In this document: one piece after another, positions 34,438 to 45,158 of the stretch
Numbering within the stretch: position 1 is the stretch's first letter
Layout of the letters: each line of letters begins with the position of its first letter
From: Penicillium oxalicum
Lineage: Eukaryota > Ascomycota > Eurotiomycetes > Eurotiales > Aspergillaceae
Reading direction: 5' to 3'
Assembly (NCBI RefSeq): GCF_001723175.1
Contig: NC_064652.1
Location: 62,001-126,000 of the forward strand
Length of the DNA stretch: 64,000 nucleotides
Program-made: the position numbers and the translations under genes
The notes under the pieces: model-generated
What the model saw: the letters and a program-made list of their open reading frames with translations, nothing else
The model's database searches: none
What the model was told of the DNA's origin: nothing

Positions 34438-35583
34438 TTAGAGTTTGGATCTCTTTGAGATACTGTGCTCCAATGCGATGTCCGTCAGCGACCACCACGG
34501 ATAGTTGGGTGGGCTATTTTTTTGAGGGTCAACTTCAAACTGAGGCTGACGTTTCTCGAGGAACGACTTCACCCCTTCTTTATAGTCTCTGGAACCTGCG
34601 ATTTAGCCACGGCCTTTTGTTACTCTCGGCATATATGGATGCCGACGACTTACTTCTGACGGATCATATGGTGAAAAATCCGTGACTCCAGCAGATGCGC
34701 CTCTTCGGGAGAGCTGGGACCCTGCCACATCAGAGCACGGCTCATGGACAACGCCAGAGGGCTGACATTCTCGGCCATGTCCTGGGCTATTTCCAGTGCG
34801 CGGATCAAGACTTGGCTGGACTCGGGGAGCACTTCTGCGAAAAGATCGCCAAAGTACTGGCTGGAGGGTGGAAAAACCGCGCCAGTCGAGATGAGATGCA
34901 TCGCGCGTGAGAATCCCACCAGACGCGGAAGAAAGTACGAAGCGCAGGACTCGATCGTGAGCCCACGTCGGGTAAAGACGAAACCATACTTGCTCTTTTC
35001 ATGACAGATGCTACCATAAGTTAGATCATCGCCATTTCTCACGAGACCAGTCTTCATAAAGCAAGGGCGGGCTGGGTGCGCACCGAACTGCCGCCGGGAG
35101 AGTCATGGTCATCCCCACACCCACTGCTGAGCCTTGAAGCGCGACAATAGTCGGTTTGTGACACCGGTGCATCGCCAGGGCCACTCGGCCGCCACTGGTA
35201 ACAGTTTAGCTCCAGGGACTACTTTTGGACAACAAGGAGAACACGGCTTCAAGCATGACTGACATGTCACGGAAGTCGACAGCGTTGCCAGAGCCGTCGC
35301 CGAAGCCCACATCAAGATCGGAGCCAGCACAAAACATCCTCCCAGCTCCAGTCAGCACCACCACCTTGACACGAGGGTCCACATGGAAGAAGTGATAAGC
35401 CTCCGTCAGGCTATCGGCCATTTCTGATGTGAAAGCATTGTGTTTCTCAGGTCTGTTCAGTGTCATAATGACGATGGGGGTCGCAGTTGGAGTGCCGACA
35501 GGATGATGGGATATTTGGACGTAGGTGAGACGCAGTGTCTCATAAGATTCCGGAACTTCAACACCTGGTGGATTGAGTGGCAT
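34438..35583 (-). CDS. Peroxisomal enoyl-CoA hydratase/isomerase family protein
   Basis: Four exons on the minus strand, 35583-35264, 35194-35084, 35010-34654 and 34588-34438, give 312 residues. Crotonase-fold enzyme acting on acyl-CoA, probably in peroxisomal beta-oxidation. Conserved parts: [12 protein letters not shown], the oxyanion-hole segment [60 protein letters not shown], and PNYPWW near the end. The last three residues are SKL, a type 1 peroxisomal targeting signal, which appears only when the final intron (34653-34589, GTAAGT donor) is spliced. Introns are 65-73 bases; the first donor (GTCAGT at 35263) was chosen because it gives [17 protein letters not shown]. Family and targeting strong; exact reaction unproved. 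Confidence 0.9.
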
Positions 35584-36749
35584 CGTGGCAATACTCGAGA
35601 ATCTCAGCCGGTGCGTGGTAGATTCGAATTGTTACAGAAGGGAGTGTTTGCACCATTCAATTTGACACCCTCCGCACTCCCTGAGAGCCCGTCTTGATCA
35701 GGACACTATGAAGCTCTCCCGGATTTACGTAGCTGCGTGGACCTCGGCCCTGCATCGGCGATCATCCGGTCAAGAAGCGGGGTTTGTGCGCGGCGGACGA
35801 TCCTTCATCCCAGCAGTTTTGGCTTCACGATCGCATTCAACGTTCCACAAAGGGTATGATCGGTCAGTTTTTGCTCTGGGCGAAAGCTCTGGTATCATGC
35901 TTTTTCAATTGGTCCTTGCCGCGTCGGGCTTCACGATTCTGCTGTCATGATCCACCAGATCTCTGCGCCAAATGCACGATCTTGGTGTACTGCGGACCAC
36001 TCAATAAGAAGATCGATGCTCATCTTTTCCTCATGGCAACGGATGACCTCGGACAACAATCAGCCCGACTGGGGCTGAGCAATAAAGGAATCGATCGCAG
36101 TTGCAGGCCCAAATGCCAACCTCGGGTCAACCGCCCGGTGGCACGACAAGGCAGCACTTGGTGGCCTGAAAACTGCACGGGAGCTCCCAGATCAACCAGA
36201 CAGCTCTGGAGATTGCTCAGGCTTCGACGACCTTGTTAATTGCGCAAGTATCTGGCTTCCACTCCCTTTTTTTCTTGCAACATAGCGAATTGCCTTCAAA
36301 GTAGAAGAGCGTCGGTTCTGAAAAGGTGGAAGCGACACTTTTCTGGCTTCGGTGCGCTTCACATGGCAGAGAACGTTAGAAAACTAAAAAAAAAGGTCGA
36401 TCTCGGCGCATTCACCTTATCAATCAAGCCTCGGGCCATTGACATCATGCACCCAATCTAGTAGCCATCCCCATTATCCACCGGCATAACCGTGCCAATC
36501 CACCGCCAGCCGACGGGCTGAGGATTGACGGAGCGAGTCAGAAGAGCTAGAAAAAAAAGAGGAAAAAAAAATCAGATCAACAATAATAGCGCGGCACAAG
36601 ATAACTTTGAAACGTGGCCCGCGTGGCTGGTGAGGCATTGCACATTGAAGCTTTTAAAGGCCCACGTCTCCCCGCACGCCCAGACTCGTGGGTAACATCT
36701 ACAATTTTTTTTGGTTGAACTGCCACCGGTCTCAAAAACACTCAACATA
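35584..36749. other. Intergenic (divergent promoters)
   Basis: 1.2 kb between the divergent enoyl-CoA hydratase and glutathione transferase genes. Open frames here (to 151 codons) lack domains. A TTTTAAAGG element at about 36653 lies 95 bases before the transferase ATG and may be its TATA box. Confidence 0.4.
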
Positions 36750-37695
36750 ATGACTGACAACAACAAAGGTTGCAAGATTACCCTCTACTGGTACTCTACC
36801 TGCATCACTGTCGTCGGGATACTTGAAATAAAACAGCTGACACCCATTCCTCCAGGCTCGAACAGTCTCGGAGTCACCGTATCCTCTGGCTTTTGGAGGA
36901 ACTCAAGCTCAACTATGAGTTGAAGACATATAAGCGACGTGCGGATAAGCTGGCGCCGTCTGAACTGAAGAAGGTTCATCCACTCGGCAAATCTCCCGTG
37001 CTCACCATCGAGGCTCCAGGAGCCGAGAAGCCTCTCGTGCTGGCAGAGTCGGCCGCGATTGTGGAATACCTCTGCGACCACTTTGGCAGCGCGCAACCGT
37101 CACTGGTCCCCGAGCGCTATCAAGCGGGTCGTGAGAACCAAGTCGGCGGGGAACGAGAAGAATGGATCCGTTACCGCTATTTCATGCACTATGTCGAGGG
37201 CACACTCATGCCATACTTGGTCATGGCTCTCGTCAATGACAGTACGTACCCTTCTCTGCCTTCCTTCCGCCGGGAGCACTCTGAGTGTCCGGACAAGTTG
37301 GTCAAGCGCCGAGGACGCGTGCTGACAATTTACACACAGCCATTCGAAACTCGCCGCCTTTCTTCCTTCGCCCCATCACGGGACTCGTTGCGTCGCAAGT
37401 GGAAGCTTCGTTCCTGAATCGCAACATCGAAAGCAACCTGTCCTTCCTGGAAGAGCAGCTCAAGACCGCTCCCGAGGGTGGGCCTTATATTTGCGGAAAG
37501 GAGCTGACTGCAGCAGACATCTTGTTGAGTTTCCCTGTCATCGCCGGCAGTGGACGGATCTTGAAGGATGAGCAGCAGAAGGCAAAGTATCCCCTCCTCA
37601 TTGCCTATGTTCAGCGACTTGAAGGGTCGGAGGGCTACAGGAGGGCTGTCGCCAAGGTGGAGCAGGTCGAGGGTCGTTTCTCAGCTTCCATGTAA
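36750..37695 (+). CDS. Glutathione S-transferase, Gtt1-like class
   Basis: Three exons, 36750-36790, 36856-37241 and 37340-37695, give 260 residues. The first join makes ITLYWLEQSRSHRILWLLEEL, a hallmark of the fungal Gtt1-type class; the glutathione-binding part continues GKSPVLTIEAPG and ESAAIVEYLCDHF. The second join gives LVNDTIRNSPPFFLRPITG within the helical C-domain, which ends EGGPYICGKELTAADILLSFP. Expected to conjugate glutathione to electrophiles or reduce peroxides, in the cytosol or at membranes. The first exon is only 41 bases long. Distinct class from the EF1B-gamma-like transferase at 6.6 kb. No lesion seen. Confidence 0.92.
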
Positions 37696-38134
37696 ATGTT
37701 TGAATATTATTTGGGGTTGACGTTCCAAGCCCCTCCCTGGCAGATTGAATCCTACTTGTTTTGATTCCCCTCTCGAATTGGACACCAGACCAGAAACGGA
37801 CCTGTGAGCATCTGCTGTCTAGGCTGTACAGACGTAGGCGACATCATGCTTCTGGTGTTTGGCGCTCTGAGAGTAGTATTCTCAAGGGTTACACCGATTT
37901 TGAGTACGAAGCCAATGGCTACATACACAACTCCATCTGGCGTATCTCATGATGTACCCCCGTCCATTGAGTTGTTTGTTCACTCCGTAGGTCCGAATTC
38001 ACTTTGTGGAAGAAACATTTCGTCATGTGATCCGGATCAATAATCTCCATGTCACGTGATATGGAACCTCTGTTCGCCCTTCCGCCTGGAAGCGATAGCG
38101 ACATCGTAGATACGTTTCGAGTCACATCACCATC
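37696..38134. other. Intergenic
   Basis: About 440 bases between two plus-strand genes. TCACGTGA, an E-box palindrome, lies at 38052-38059, 76 bases before the complex I subunit ATG; CACGTG is a binding core for bHLH factors, and its use here is inferred. Confidence 0.45.
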
Positions 38135-38714
38135 ATGGCCGGCCCTAGCAAGTGTGAGTCCAAGCTATGCGCCTGTTTGACGCCTGTGTGATAAACAAAA
38201 TAACTAAGCAATTGATCAGCCCTGGTCCTTGACCCGGCCCTCCAGAAATACTACGGTACTTGACCCCATCTCCGACCGACCTCACATCGCTCGTATGCCT
38301 ACATTGTGGTGATCGCAGGCCTCTGCGCGTGTCATTCGGGATTTCTCTCGATACACGACAGCGTGGCCTGCGATATAGCATTGGCGTGACCTCAGACTGC
38401 ACCGCTACCCCCAGAACCCACCCGACACCCGCTGACCCAAATTGATAGAACTCAACGCCAACCGCTACAAGTACTTCCGCTGGACCCCCCGCCATGCCTG
38501 GTTGTCCGTCCTCTACATGGCCGTCATTCCCGGAGCTTTGACCTGGCTTGCGTTGAAGACTGAGGTACGCAGGCACCTTCCCCTTCCTCCATTCTCTGTC
38601 CCGAGTTTCGAACGACGGAATATCCAAAGCGGGAGGTGCAGATTGACTGATGATATACAGGGCAAATATGACCTCCGGGGCAAGCGCAAGGGCGATACTA
38701 TTGCCGAGTGGTAG
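38135..38714 (+). CDS. NADH:ubiquinone oxidoreductase B15/NDUFB4-like subunit
   Basis: Four small exons, 38135-38153, 38220-38255, 38449-38564 and 38661-38714, give only 74 residues, too fragmented for an ORF scan. The protein reads [19 protein letters not shown], then [17 protein letters not shown], one membrane helix ([18 protein letters not shown]) and a basic tail [14 protein letters not shown]. This matches the fungal B15-type accessory subunit of mitochondrial complex I, a single-span inner-membrane protein of the membrane arm. All introns have GT-AG ends with good donors (GTGAGT, GTACTT, GTACGC). The first exon is just 19 bases. Identification is from overall pattern and is good but not certain. 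Confidence 0.82.
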
Positions 38715-39127
38715 AGAATGAAGGAATGTCCCTACTGAGTGGAACTTTGACTGGGTGACGAGAACTCATTGCGCTTCTCGCAATCCCCCCGCTTTTTTCT
38801 CGAGATGATAAGGCCTAGAGGACAAACCAGAAGATTTCCGATCTCTCCCAGTGCTTCAAACCCGCCCCTCGCCCTTGAGTTGTGTACCCTACTATGAGCA
38901 TATACCGCATTGACATTCTTCTGTTTCCTCTTCGCCTATGCCGATGCTCCCGCACTCAGGAGGCAATGTAGATTGAATTCGAGTAAAGAGAAAGTGCTTC
39001 ATTCATTTTGAGCATAGATACTTGTACATGCAAGAAGGGAACCCCCATGACTTTCAATCCTGGGTTCAATACACGTGCGTTGTAGCCCGTACTCCTCTTC
39101 TTCCTCTTCCGCCCGGCCCGCTGTTGA
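38715..39127. other. Intergenic between convergent genes
   Basis: About 410 bases holding the 3' ends of the complex I subunit gene and SAP18. No distinct feature seen. Confidence 0.4.
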
Positions 39128-39952
39128 TCAATACGGGCCCCATCCTCGGCGACCTCCGCCTCGAGGAGCTCCTTCTGGTAGCCTCTCTCCTCGTTTCCAA
39201 TCCCCCATAGGAAGAGCAGGAGGGCCTCCACGATCGCCGCCGCGAGGACCGCCTCGGGGCCCACGTCCCCCGAATCCGTTATCGCGGAAAGCACGCATGC
39301 CGCCTCCCACGGGCGGAGGAGGGCCGGGGTTACTGCGCGCCATGGGCGCAACCGAACCATCTTCTAACGGGGGTAGAATGGCACATTCAATGTAATCTCC
39401 GATAATGAAGCGCACGTCCTGCAGAGCCTTATCCGCATCTGAACCTTGGAAGCGCAAGGGCCCGCCTCGTGACCGAGTCTCTGTCCGTCCATCTGCGTCC
39501 TCGCTGTCACGGTAGGGGCTTTCTCGCGGGGCCACAATGACACTGCCTAGGTCCCTACTCAAGTATCGCCCGCGCGTATCGGGTCCCATCATGGCCGCAC
39601 TGCGCGCGTCGGGATAGATCAAACGGAAGCAGAGACGAGTGCCCACAGGTGGATCAGGCAAGAGTGTCGGGAGGGCAGAGGTGAGAAGCTGGGAGAGCTC
39701 GCGTAGCGTACATGACTGCCATGTGTAAATCTCGAGGTGTGGGGGAAGGGAGGCTGCGGTTGAGGGAGGTGATTGAGCGCGGATGGCATTCGGGCCACTG
39801 ACGGGACCATTGCGGCGCAAAGGCTCAGGGAGACTGTAGTCTGATAGCGAGTGATAGGAGTTGAGTCGGTAGAAAAGCTTCAGGTGGAATGGCGTTGTCG
39901 TTTGGCGGTTGATTGGGGCTTTGGAGGTGCCATCTCGCGAGGTGTTGGCCAT
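39128..39952 (-). CDS. SAP18 homologue (Sin3-associated polypeptide)
   Basis: Single exon, 274 residues. SAP18 has a ubiquitin-like fold, is a Sin3/histone deacetylase partner and belongs to the ASAP/PSAP complexes linked to splicing. The conserved region runs from TTTPFHLKLFYRLNSYHSL (about 19-37) through LEIYTWQSCTLRELSQLL and GTRLCFRLIYPDA to ALQDVRFIIGDYIECAI (about 197-213). The C-terminal 60 residues are Gly/Arg/Pro-rich (GFGGRGPRGGPRGG), an RGG-type tail suited to RNA binding and arginine methylation, absent from the short animal form. A low-complexity insert with Arg/Ser/Asp follows the second block. Diverges from PRP18, 414 bases away. Confidence 0.9.
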   Translation of the reverse strand: MANTSRDGTSKAPINRQTTTPFHLKLFYRLNSYHSLSDYSLPEPLRRNGPVSGPNAIRAQSPPSTAASLPPHLEIYTWQSCTLRELSQLLTSALPTLLPDPPVGTRLCFRLIYPDARSAAMMGPDTRGRYLSRDLGSVIVAPRESPYRDSEDADGRTETRSRGGPLRFQGSDADKALQDVRFIIGDYIECAILPPLEDGSVAPMARSNPGPPPPVGGGMRAFRDNGFGGRGPRGGPRGGDRGGPPALPMGDWKRGERLPEGAPRGGGRRGWGPY

Positions 39953-40366
39953 GACGGCTCGAGAGTCACGAAGCGCGTTTGAAGCCTGTGCAGAGGAGCG
40001 TCAGGGACGAGCTTGTTATTGACAGGTGAGGTTTCCTGCGCGGAGGGTGTAATGCAAGCTGGGTGGTTTATGGAGAGGAAAGGTATTCGCTCAATAGGAA
40101 GCTCGACGGGTGGTGAGGTAAATGGAAGGAAAATCCTCCCCGATGCGGGCGGAGGTCGGAGCTTACAACATTTCCATTTGCTTCCCCCCAGAAGATTATC
40201 CCAGTTCTCCACCGAATCAACCTCACGCCGCCGACACCGAGAACTCTTTGACGGCCAAAGAAAACACCTCTATATTCTAGTATCTGCTACAGTCTACCCT
40301 GTGATTCTCTTGACGCCGCCGAAATTTCCCCTTGAAAGAGAAGTGCGCCCCGCATTCTATTCCACC
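39953..40366. promoter_or_regulatory. Shared divergent promoter of SAP18 and PRP18
   Basis: The only noncoding DNA between the two divergent start codons, 414 bases, so both promoters must lie here or in the coding regions. The PRP18 frame is also open through it to 40013 but the sequence is not PRP18-like. No TATA box is evident. Confidence 0.6.
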
Positions 40367-41543
40367 ATGGATTTCGCGGCGCTTATGTCCAAGGAGATCT
40401 CCAAGGCCAAAGCTCCAGCCACAAACAAGACAAGCGACGCCAGCAAGGACAAAACGCCTTCTGTGGAACAACCAAAGAAATACCTGCGTCGCGCAGAGCT
40501 GGAGGCCGCACGGATCGCTGCATATAACGAAGAACAAGAGCGACTACAAAAAGAGCGCGAAGAGAAGCTCAACAACAAACGCAAACTTGAAGAGGAGGAA
40601 GCAGAGCGCAAGCTTGAACGAGAGGAGAAGAAGCGACGAATTGCAGAGGAACACAAGAAGAAGAAAGAAGAGGAAGAGGAGAAGAAAGAACGAGAAAGAC
40701 GGCGAAGACTCGGCCTGCCTGAGCTACCGCCGAAGGATGAGCGCGGCGAAACACCTGCGAGCGAAGACGCCGAAGAAGAGAATATAGATGAGGAAGAGCT
40801 GACGCAAAGATTGCGTGCTCTCAATGAGCCGGCGCGGCTGTTTGGTGAGAACCACCGCGCACGTCTGCGACGGTATCGCCGTCTGACGAAGCGCGCCGCC
40901 ATGTTGAAGAAATTATCGGACGGGCCAATTCCCACGCTGTTGGAACCGGTGCCGGGTGGTCAGATGATTATTGGGTCGAAACCTCCCAAGGAGAAAGAAG
41001 CCCGGGAATTCCTCTTCCGACAACTTGCGTCATACTTCAATATGGTCTTGTCCGAATGGGAGATGGCGCTGGCGAAACGGGATGTGACGGTTCGAGAGAG
41101 CTTCCAGGGCAAGCAAGCACACAACGCCATGCTGCAATCCCGAGAGAATCTGAAGCCGCTCTTTCGCCGATTCGAAAAGGGCGATTTAGAAGATGGACTT
41201 CTGGAACCCATTGTGGAGATTGTCCATAAAGCCCAGCAACGAAGATATGTCGATGCCAATGACGCCTATCTTCGAGTGAGTATCGGCAAAGCGTACGTCA
41301 ATCCACATCAGTGAAGTTTGTTGGATCAGGCATAGACTGACTGACTTTAGTGCTTGGCCAATCGGTGTGACCATGGTTGGTATCCACGAACGTTCAGCTC
41401 GAGAGAAGCTGCATCAAAGCGACCAGCAAGCCCATATTCTCAGTGACGAGGCGACACGGAAATATCTGCAGAGCATCAAGCGATGCTTGAGTTTTGCGCA
41501 AACTCGCTGGCCTCCAGAGGATCAACTGCAGGTAATGGGATGA
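40367..41543 (+). CDS. PRP18: Pre-mRNA splicing factor PRP18
   Basis: Two exons, 40367-41292 and 41351-41543, with a 58-base intron (GTACGT donor), give 372 residues. PRP18 joins the U5 snRNP and promotes the second splicing step together with Slu7. The N-terminus has the PRP4-like segment (PKKYLRRAELEAARIAAYNEEQE), followed by about 60 highly charged residues forming a probable coiled coil, and an acidic linker. RLRALNEPARLFGENHRARLRRYRRL and the helical PRP18 core (FLFRQLASYFNMVLSEWEMAL, ENLKPLFRRFEKGDLED) follow; the spliced C-terminus reads [29 protein letters not shown]. The ATG at 40367 was chosen over upstream frame because the family begins MDFAALMSKEI. A gene for splicing that itself needs an intron removed. 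Confidence 0.95.
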
Positions 41544-42240
41544 TTTTATTGCCGCTGGAATGTCTTGGTCGTGGACATGTTACTCTAGCCTCTCTATAAT
41601 CTACACCATGACGGAGACAATTGAGGCCCAAAACTATATGACGAGCAGTGTTGTCCAGTACTCGGTGGAACGACGTGATGGACTCGGTTGACCTGGGTTG
41701 TAGCTGCCTGACTCTTTGCCTGCATGGGAAAATGTTGCCGGTGTTTGAAGTGGTCCAAAATTATATGTAAGGACAAGCTTCTGATGGAAACTATACGGGT
41801 ACAAGGCCTTTTTTTGAATGCGATCAAGCACAGTCAACGGGTCCGAATCGACAATATCGCTAATTTTGGTGGAGGTGAGTTTCTGGATGGAGAGTCCGAA
41901 CGCCTTCCAGCCGTCTTCGTAACGACTAGAAACCCAACCCCTTCAAAAGGTTTGATTGAATACTGTAGACGCATATCAAAAAAAAAGAAAAAAAAAGAAG
42001 AAGAAGAAAAAGAGCTTCATCATTGAAAATCGGATCCCCTTCAAACCAGATGGGGCCTCTATGCATGGGGGCTGCCTTAGCCGTGATCATTTGATAGCGC
42101 ACTAGGCGCTAATGGAAGAAGTAACGCGCATTGACACACACTCTCTCTCTCATCCGTCACCTTCACAGCCCCATTCCATTGATCTATTCGAACTTGGCGA
42201 ATTGAGTCAATCTACACCCTCACGTCCAGCGAGGAGCTTC
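41544..42240. other. Intergenic
   Basis: About 700 bases. Contains an A-rich and GAA-rich tract at 41978-42012. The deacetylase frame is open upstream of its chosen ATG to 42112. Confidence 0.4.
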
Positions 42241-43020
42241 ATGGAGATGAAACTCGGCTGGATTCTTGATCTCTGGCCTTATTATGCTGCCATGTTCCTC
42301 GGTCTCCTCTACTGCTCTTGTCTACTGTACCCCCTCTATGTGATCTACAAACCACCCCGTCGGCTCATCGCCTACTTTCAGCGTCGGTGGCCCGACGTGC
42401 TCTTTTGCTTGCCCGTCAAGCAAAAAGTGGTTGCTTTGACCATCGATGACGCTCCCTCGGTGCACACCTCTGAGATCCACGCCCTATTACAGTTAACCGA
42501 GGCCACGGCGACATTCTTCGTCATCGGGTCGCAGGTTGCGGGCCATGCAGGCCATTTGATCGATCTCGTCCGTGACGGCAACGAATTAGCCAACCACGCC
42601 ATGTACGATGAACGGTCTCGTTCGCGGAGTGATGCAGATCTCACGGAGCAGGTCGCCTCGGTCGGGGACATGATTCACGATATCTACAGGCAGGCTGGTC
42701 GGCCCGATGGACCGGAGAACTGGTTCTTCAGGCCGGGTTCGGGATTCTTCAGCACGAGGATGCGCAAGCTCGTGAGCCAGATGGGGTACCAGCTCGCTTT
42801 GGGAAATGTGTATCCTCATGATGCGCAGATCCCATTTGCCACCCTGAATGCAAGGCACATCCTCAGTCAGATTAGACCGGGGAGTGTTGTCGTGTGTCAC
42901 GACCGGAGAAGATGGACGCTTCCCATGCTGGAAATCGTCCTGCCGGAGTTGCGTCGCCGAGGGTATCGGGTGGTCACATTATCCGCTTTATTGAGAGAAA
43001 GAACCTCGGGTCGGTCATGA
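42241..43020 (+). CDS. Membrane-anchored polysaccharide deacetylase (NodB homology)
   Basis: Single exon, 259 residues from the ATG at 42241; an in-frame ATG at 42112 would add 43 polar residues. A signal anchor (WPYYAAMFLGLLYCSCLLYPLYV) spans about residues 12-34, so the catalytic domain should be luminal or external. NodB motifs: LTIDDAP (motif 1, metal and base Asp pair), ELANHAMYDE (motif 2 His, the second His of the usual H-x3-H replaced by Asp as in this subgroup), RPGSGFF (motif 3) and VVCHDRRR in place of the final leucine-His motif. Such enzymes remove acetyl groups from chitin or related N-acetylated sugars, using a divalent metal. The substrate is unknown. Confidence 0.88.
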   Translation: MEMKLGWILDLWPYYAAMFLGLLYCSCLLYPLYVIYKPPRRLIAYFQRRWPDVLFCLPVKQKVVALTIDDAPSVHTSEIHALLQLTEATATFFVIGSQVAGHAGHLIDLVRDGNELANHAMYDERSRSRSDADLTEQVASVGDMIHDIYRQAGRPDGPENWFFRPGSGFFSTRMRKLVSQMGYQLALGNVYPHDAQIPFATLNARHILSQIRPGSVVVCHDRRRWTLPMLEIVLPELRRRGYRVVTLSALLRERTSGRS

Positions 43021-43416
43021 TCAAAGGAGCATGGCTGGACTCCTTCGGTACTAAGCGAAGAAGAAACCTGCTTCGAGCGGCACTTAGTGTGTACATCTAC
43101 CTACTCCACAATTGATTTCTAGGTGTCAGTACCATGTCGTGCGTCGGCGGCGCGACCAATAAAGACGGATACTACTGATTCCCCGAGGGTCCAGTCATCG
43201 GCATTGTCAACAGTTTATCGTGCAAGGGGGAAGGAGGACACAGTATCAGAACAATGTACGTGACTTTCCTGGTAGATCAGGACCGAGAAAGCTTTCCCCC
43301 TTGAGGAGGCCGTATTCCAGTAGTTTATTGCACACGCATGCTAAAAATCGAAAAGCCGCTCAGAGGGACACCAAAGAGATAAACGTGAGGTGTATGTACA
43401 TCGCCTGGAATCATGT
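43021..43416. other. Intergenic between convergent genes
   Basis: About 400 bases containing the 3' ends of the deacetylase and OSGIN-type genes. No gene or distinct repeat seen. Confidence 0.4.
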
Positions 43417-45158
43417 CTATCGTGTCAAATCTTTCCACAGATGCATCACCGTCTTCCACCAACCCTGCACACTGGTCGATGCGGTTTGAATGGTGGAAAC
43501 CTTGCTCAGGAGGGTATCTTCACGCGTGAGATCAGCCTCGGTGGTCGGGTAGATATGGTGACCATCCATCCCGTTCATCGCCTGCAATGATGAAGAGGGT
43601 GGTCGAGTGGAGACGACGCTGCCACATGAACTGCGCGACTCTCCATCCCCGTCCCGGTACCCGATCAAATGTCCTGCGGTCACGACGCAACCCCCGTATG
43701 CGAAGCGAACCAATGAATCGCCCGTCAAACTGCCAATGATATAGACTCCGGGGGCGACCTGGAGGTCTTCGAGCGCCTTGGCTCGCAGAGTCTGACCGGA
43801 GATGACCACATCGTCGGCTTCGTCGGGGTTGAGCACTTCGGTCCGCAGTTTCGGATCCAGGTAGTCCAGGGTGCCCCGTCGCCCGGCCGCATAGACGAGA
43901 CCCCGAACCGACCGAGTGAGCTTGGATCCGTCCTCGCAACGGAACGTGACCAGAGCTGAATCCTCTTTGACTGCAACATCCACGATTTCCACATTGGGAA
44001 GCCCTTCATAAACCCCGTCCCAGTTTCGAGACTCAAGGAAGGGCATAGATGATGCGCGACGAGCATTCGGCCGCTGAGGTGTCTTGTTCAGTCGGCTTGC
44101 CAGAGCAGCTCGCTTCATCAGTCGATACACGCCGGCATACTCCGGGTATGCGTGCTGATGACATCCTCGGAGCGGGGATGGGCGATCCTCGGGAGACCAT
44201 TTAAACACGTGCAGAATTTTCTGGTCCGCGGAAGCAGAGATGATGGTATCGGCGGCCGAGAATCCCGAGCCGATCACGAGCAACGGGATCGTCGGCGTCG
44301 ATTGTGTCTGCAGGACAGGCTGAAGCAGCGCTGGAGGTGGGAGAATTTCTGAAAAGATGCCACTTGCCAGGACGAGCCGCCGGCAGTGAAGGTTATGGGA
44401 TTGAATATAAAACCCATTGGCAGTGCGGCAAATCCCCTTGACTTGCTCGCCGCAGCGAAAGACATCATCAATCTGCACCGCGGCTGGATAGGCCTGGAAG
44501 TAGTCGGCGATCTCGCGGCGGGTCGGTCGCGTGAAGGGAGGCAGGTCATCTCCCGTCGTGACTCGATGATGATCGGCGAACGAATATCCCGGCAGCGAGA
44601 GCATGGCCGCATAACTCAGCGTTTGAATATCCCAGCTCGCACCGTGGGGATCTTCCGTCCATTGGCCGCCCGGCCGAGGAGCATTTCCGAATACCAGATG
44701 CGGGATCGCCTTCTCGGGCATGGATCGCCATGCGATATTCGAGGTGCAGTCGGAGTCGTCCACGTCCAGGCTGGGCCGCACGAGGGTATCCAACAGCACA
44801 TTCACGGGCAAGGCCTGGGTGGAGTATGACAGGCGGGAAGCCGCAAAGTGTGCGGTCAGTGCCTCCACATTTGCCGTGAGTAGATTGGGGGCATCTTTCA
44901 GTTTGGCATCGAGTAAAGTGTCGGGGTGGGGAGGATTCCGCGCGTAGAACGGAAGATGGCCATGCAGAATGTAGGAGAGGATCATTGCCGACGGCCCATT
45001 GCCTATTGCCCCCAACCCCGGTCAGCCACATGATCATGAGGAAAGACCGGTTCTTGCGACACGAAGCATGAAATTGCGATCGTTGTCACCCCGAGCGGAG
45101 CGCATGGAGAGAAAAAAAAACATTGGTACCTACCGATAATCACAGTGTCGGTTTCCAT
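43417..45158 (-). CDS. OSGIN-type FAD-dependent monooxygenase-like protein
   Basis: Two exons on the minus strand, 45158-45134 and 45002-43417, give 536 residues. The first exon is 25 bases (METDTVIIG) and splices into NGPSAMILSYILHGH to complete the FAD-binding GxGxxG fold; without it the protein lacks a proper start. A second dinucleotide fold, PLLVIGSGFSAADTII, lies mid-protein, and the family signature is in the C-terminal part: VYIIGSLTGDSLVRFAYGG. The best match is the oxidative-stress-induced growth inhibitor (OSGIN) family of flavin monooxygenase-like proteins; fungal members are uncharacterised, so the substrate is unknown. It is divergent from the ARL3-type gene, with 1.6 kb between. 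Confidence 0.88.

Noticed and set aside
40357..40935. Minus-strand 192-codon frame rich in Ser and Phe
   Set aside because: Exact antisense of the Lys/Glu-rich coiled coil of PRP18; composition is a shadow of that coding strand.
43532..43939. Minus-strand 135-codon frame within the OSGIN-type gene
   Set aside because: Alternative frame of the same strand as the real exon; no independent signature.
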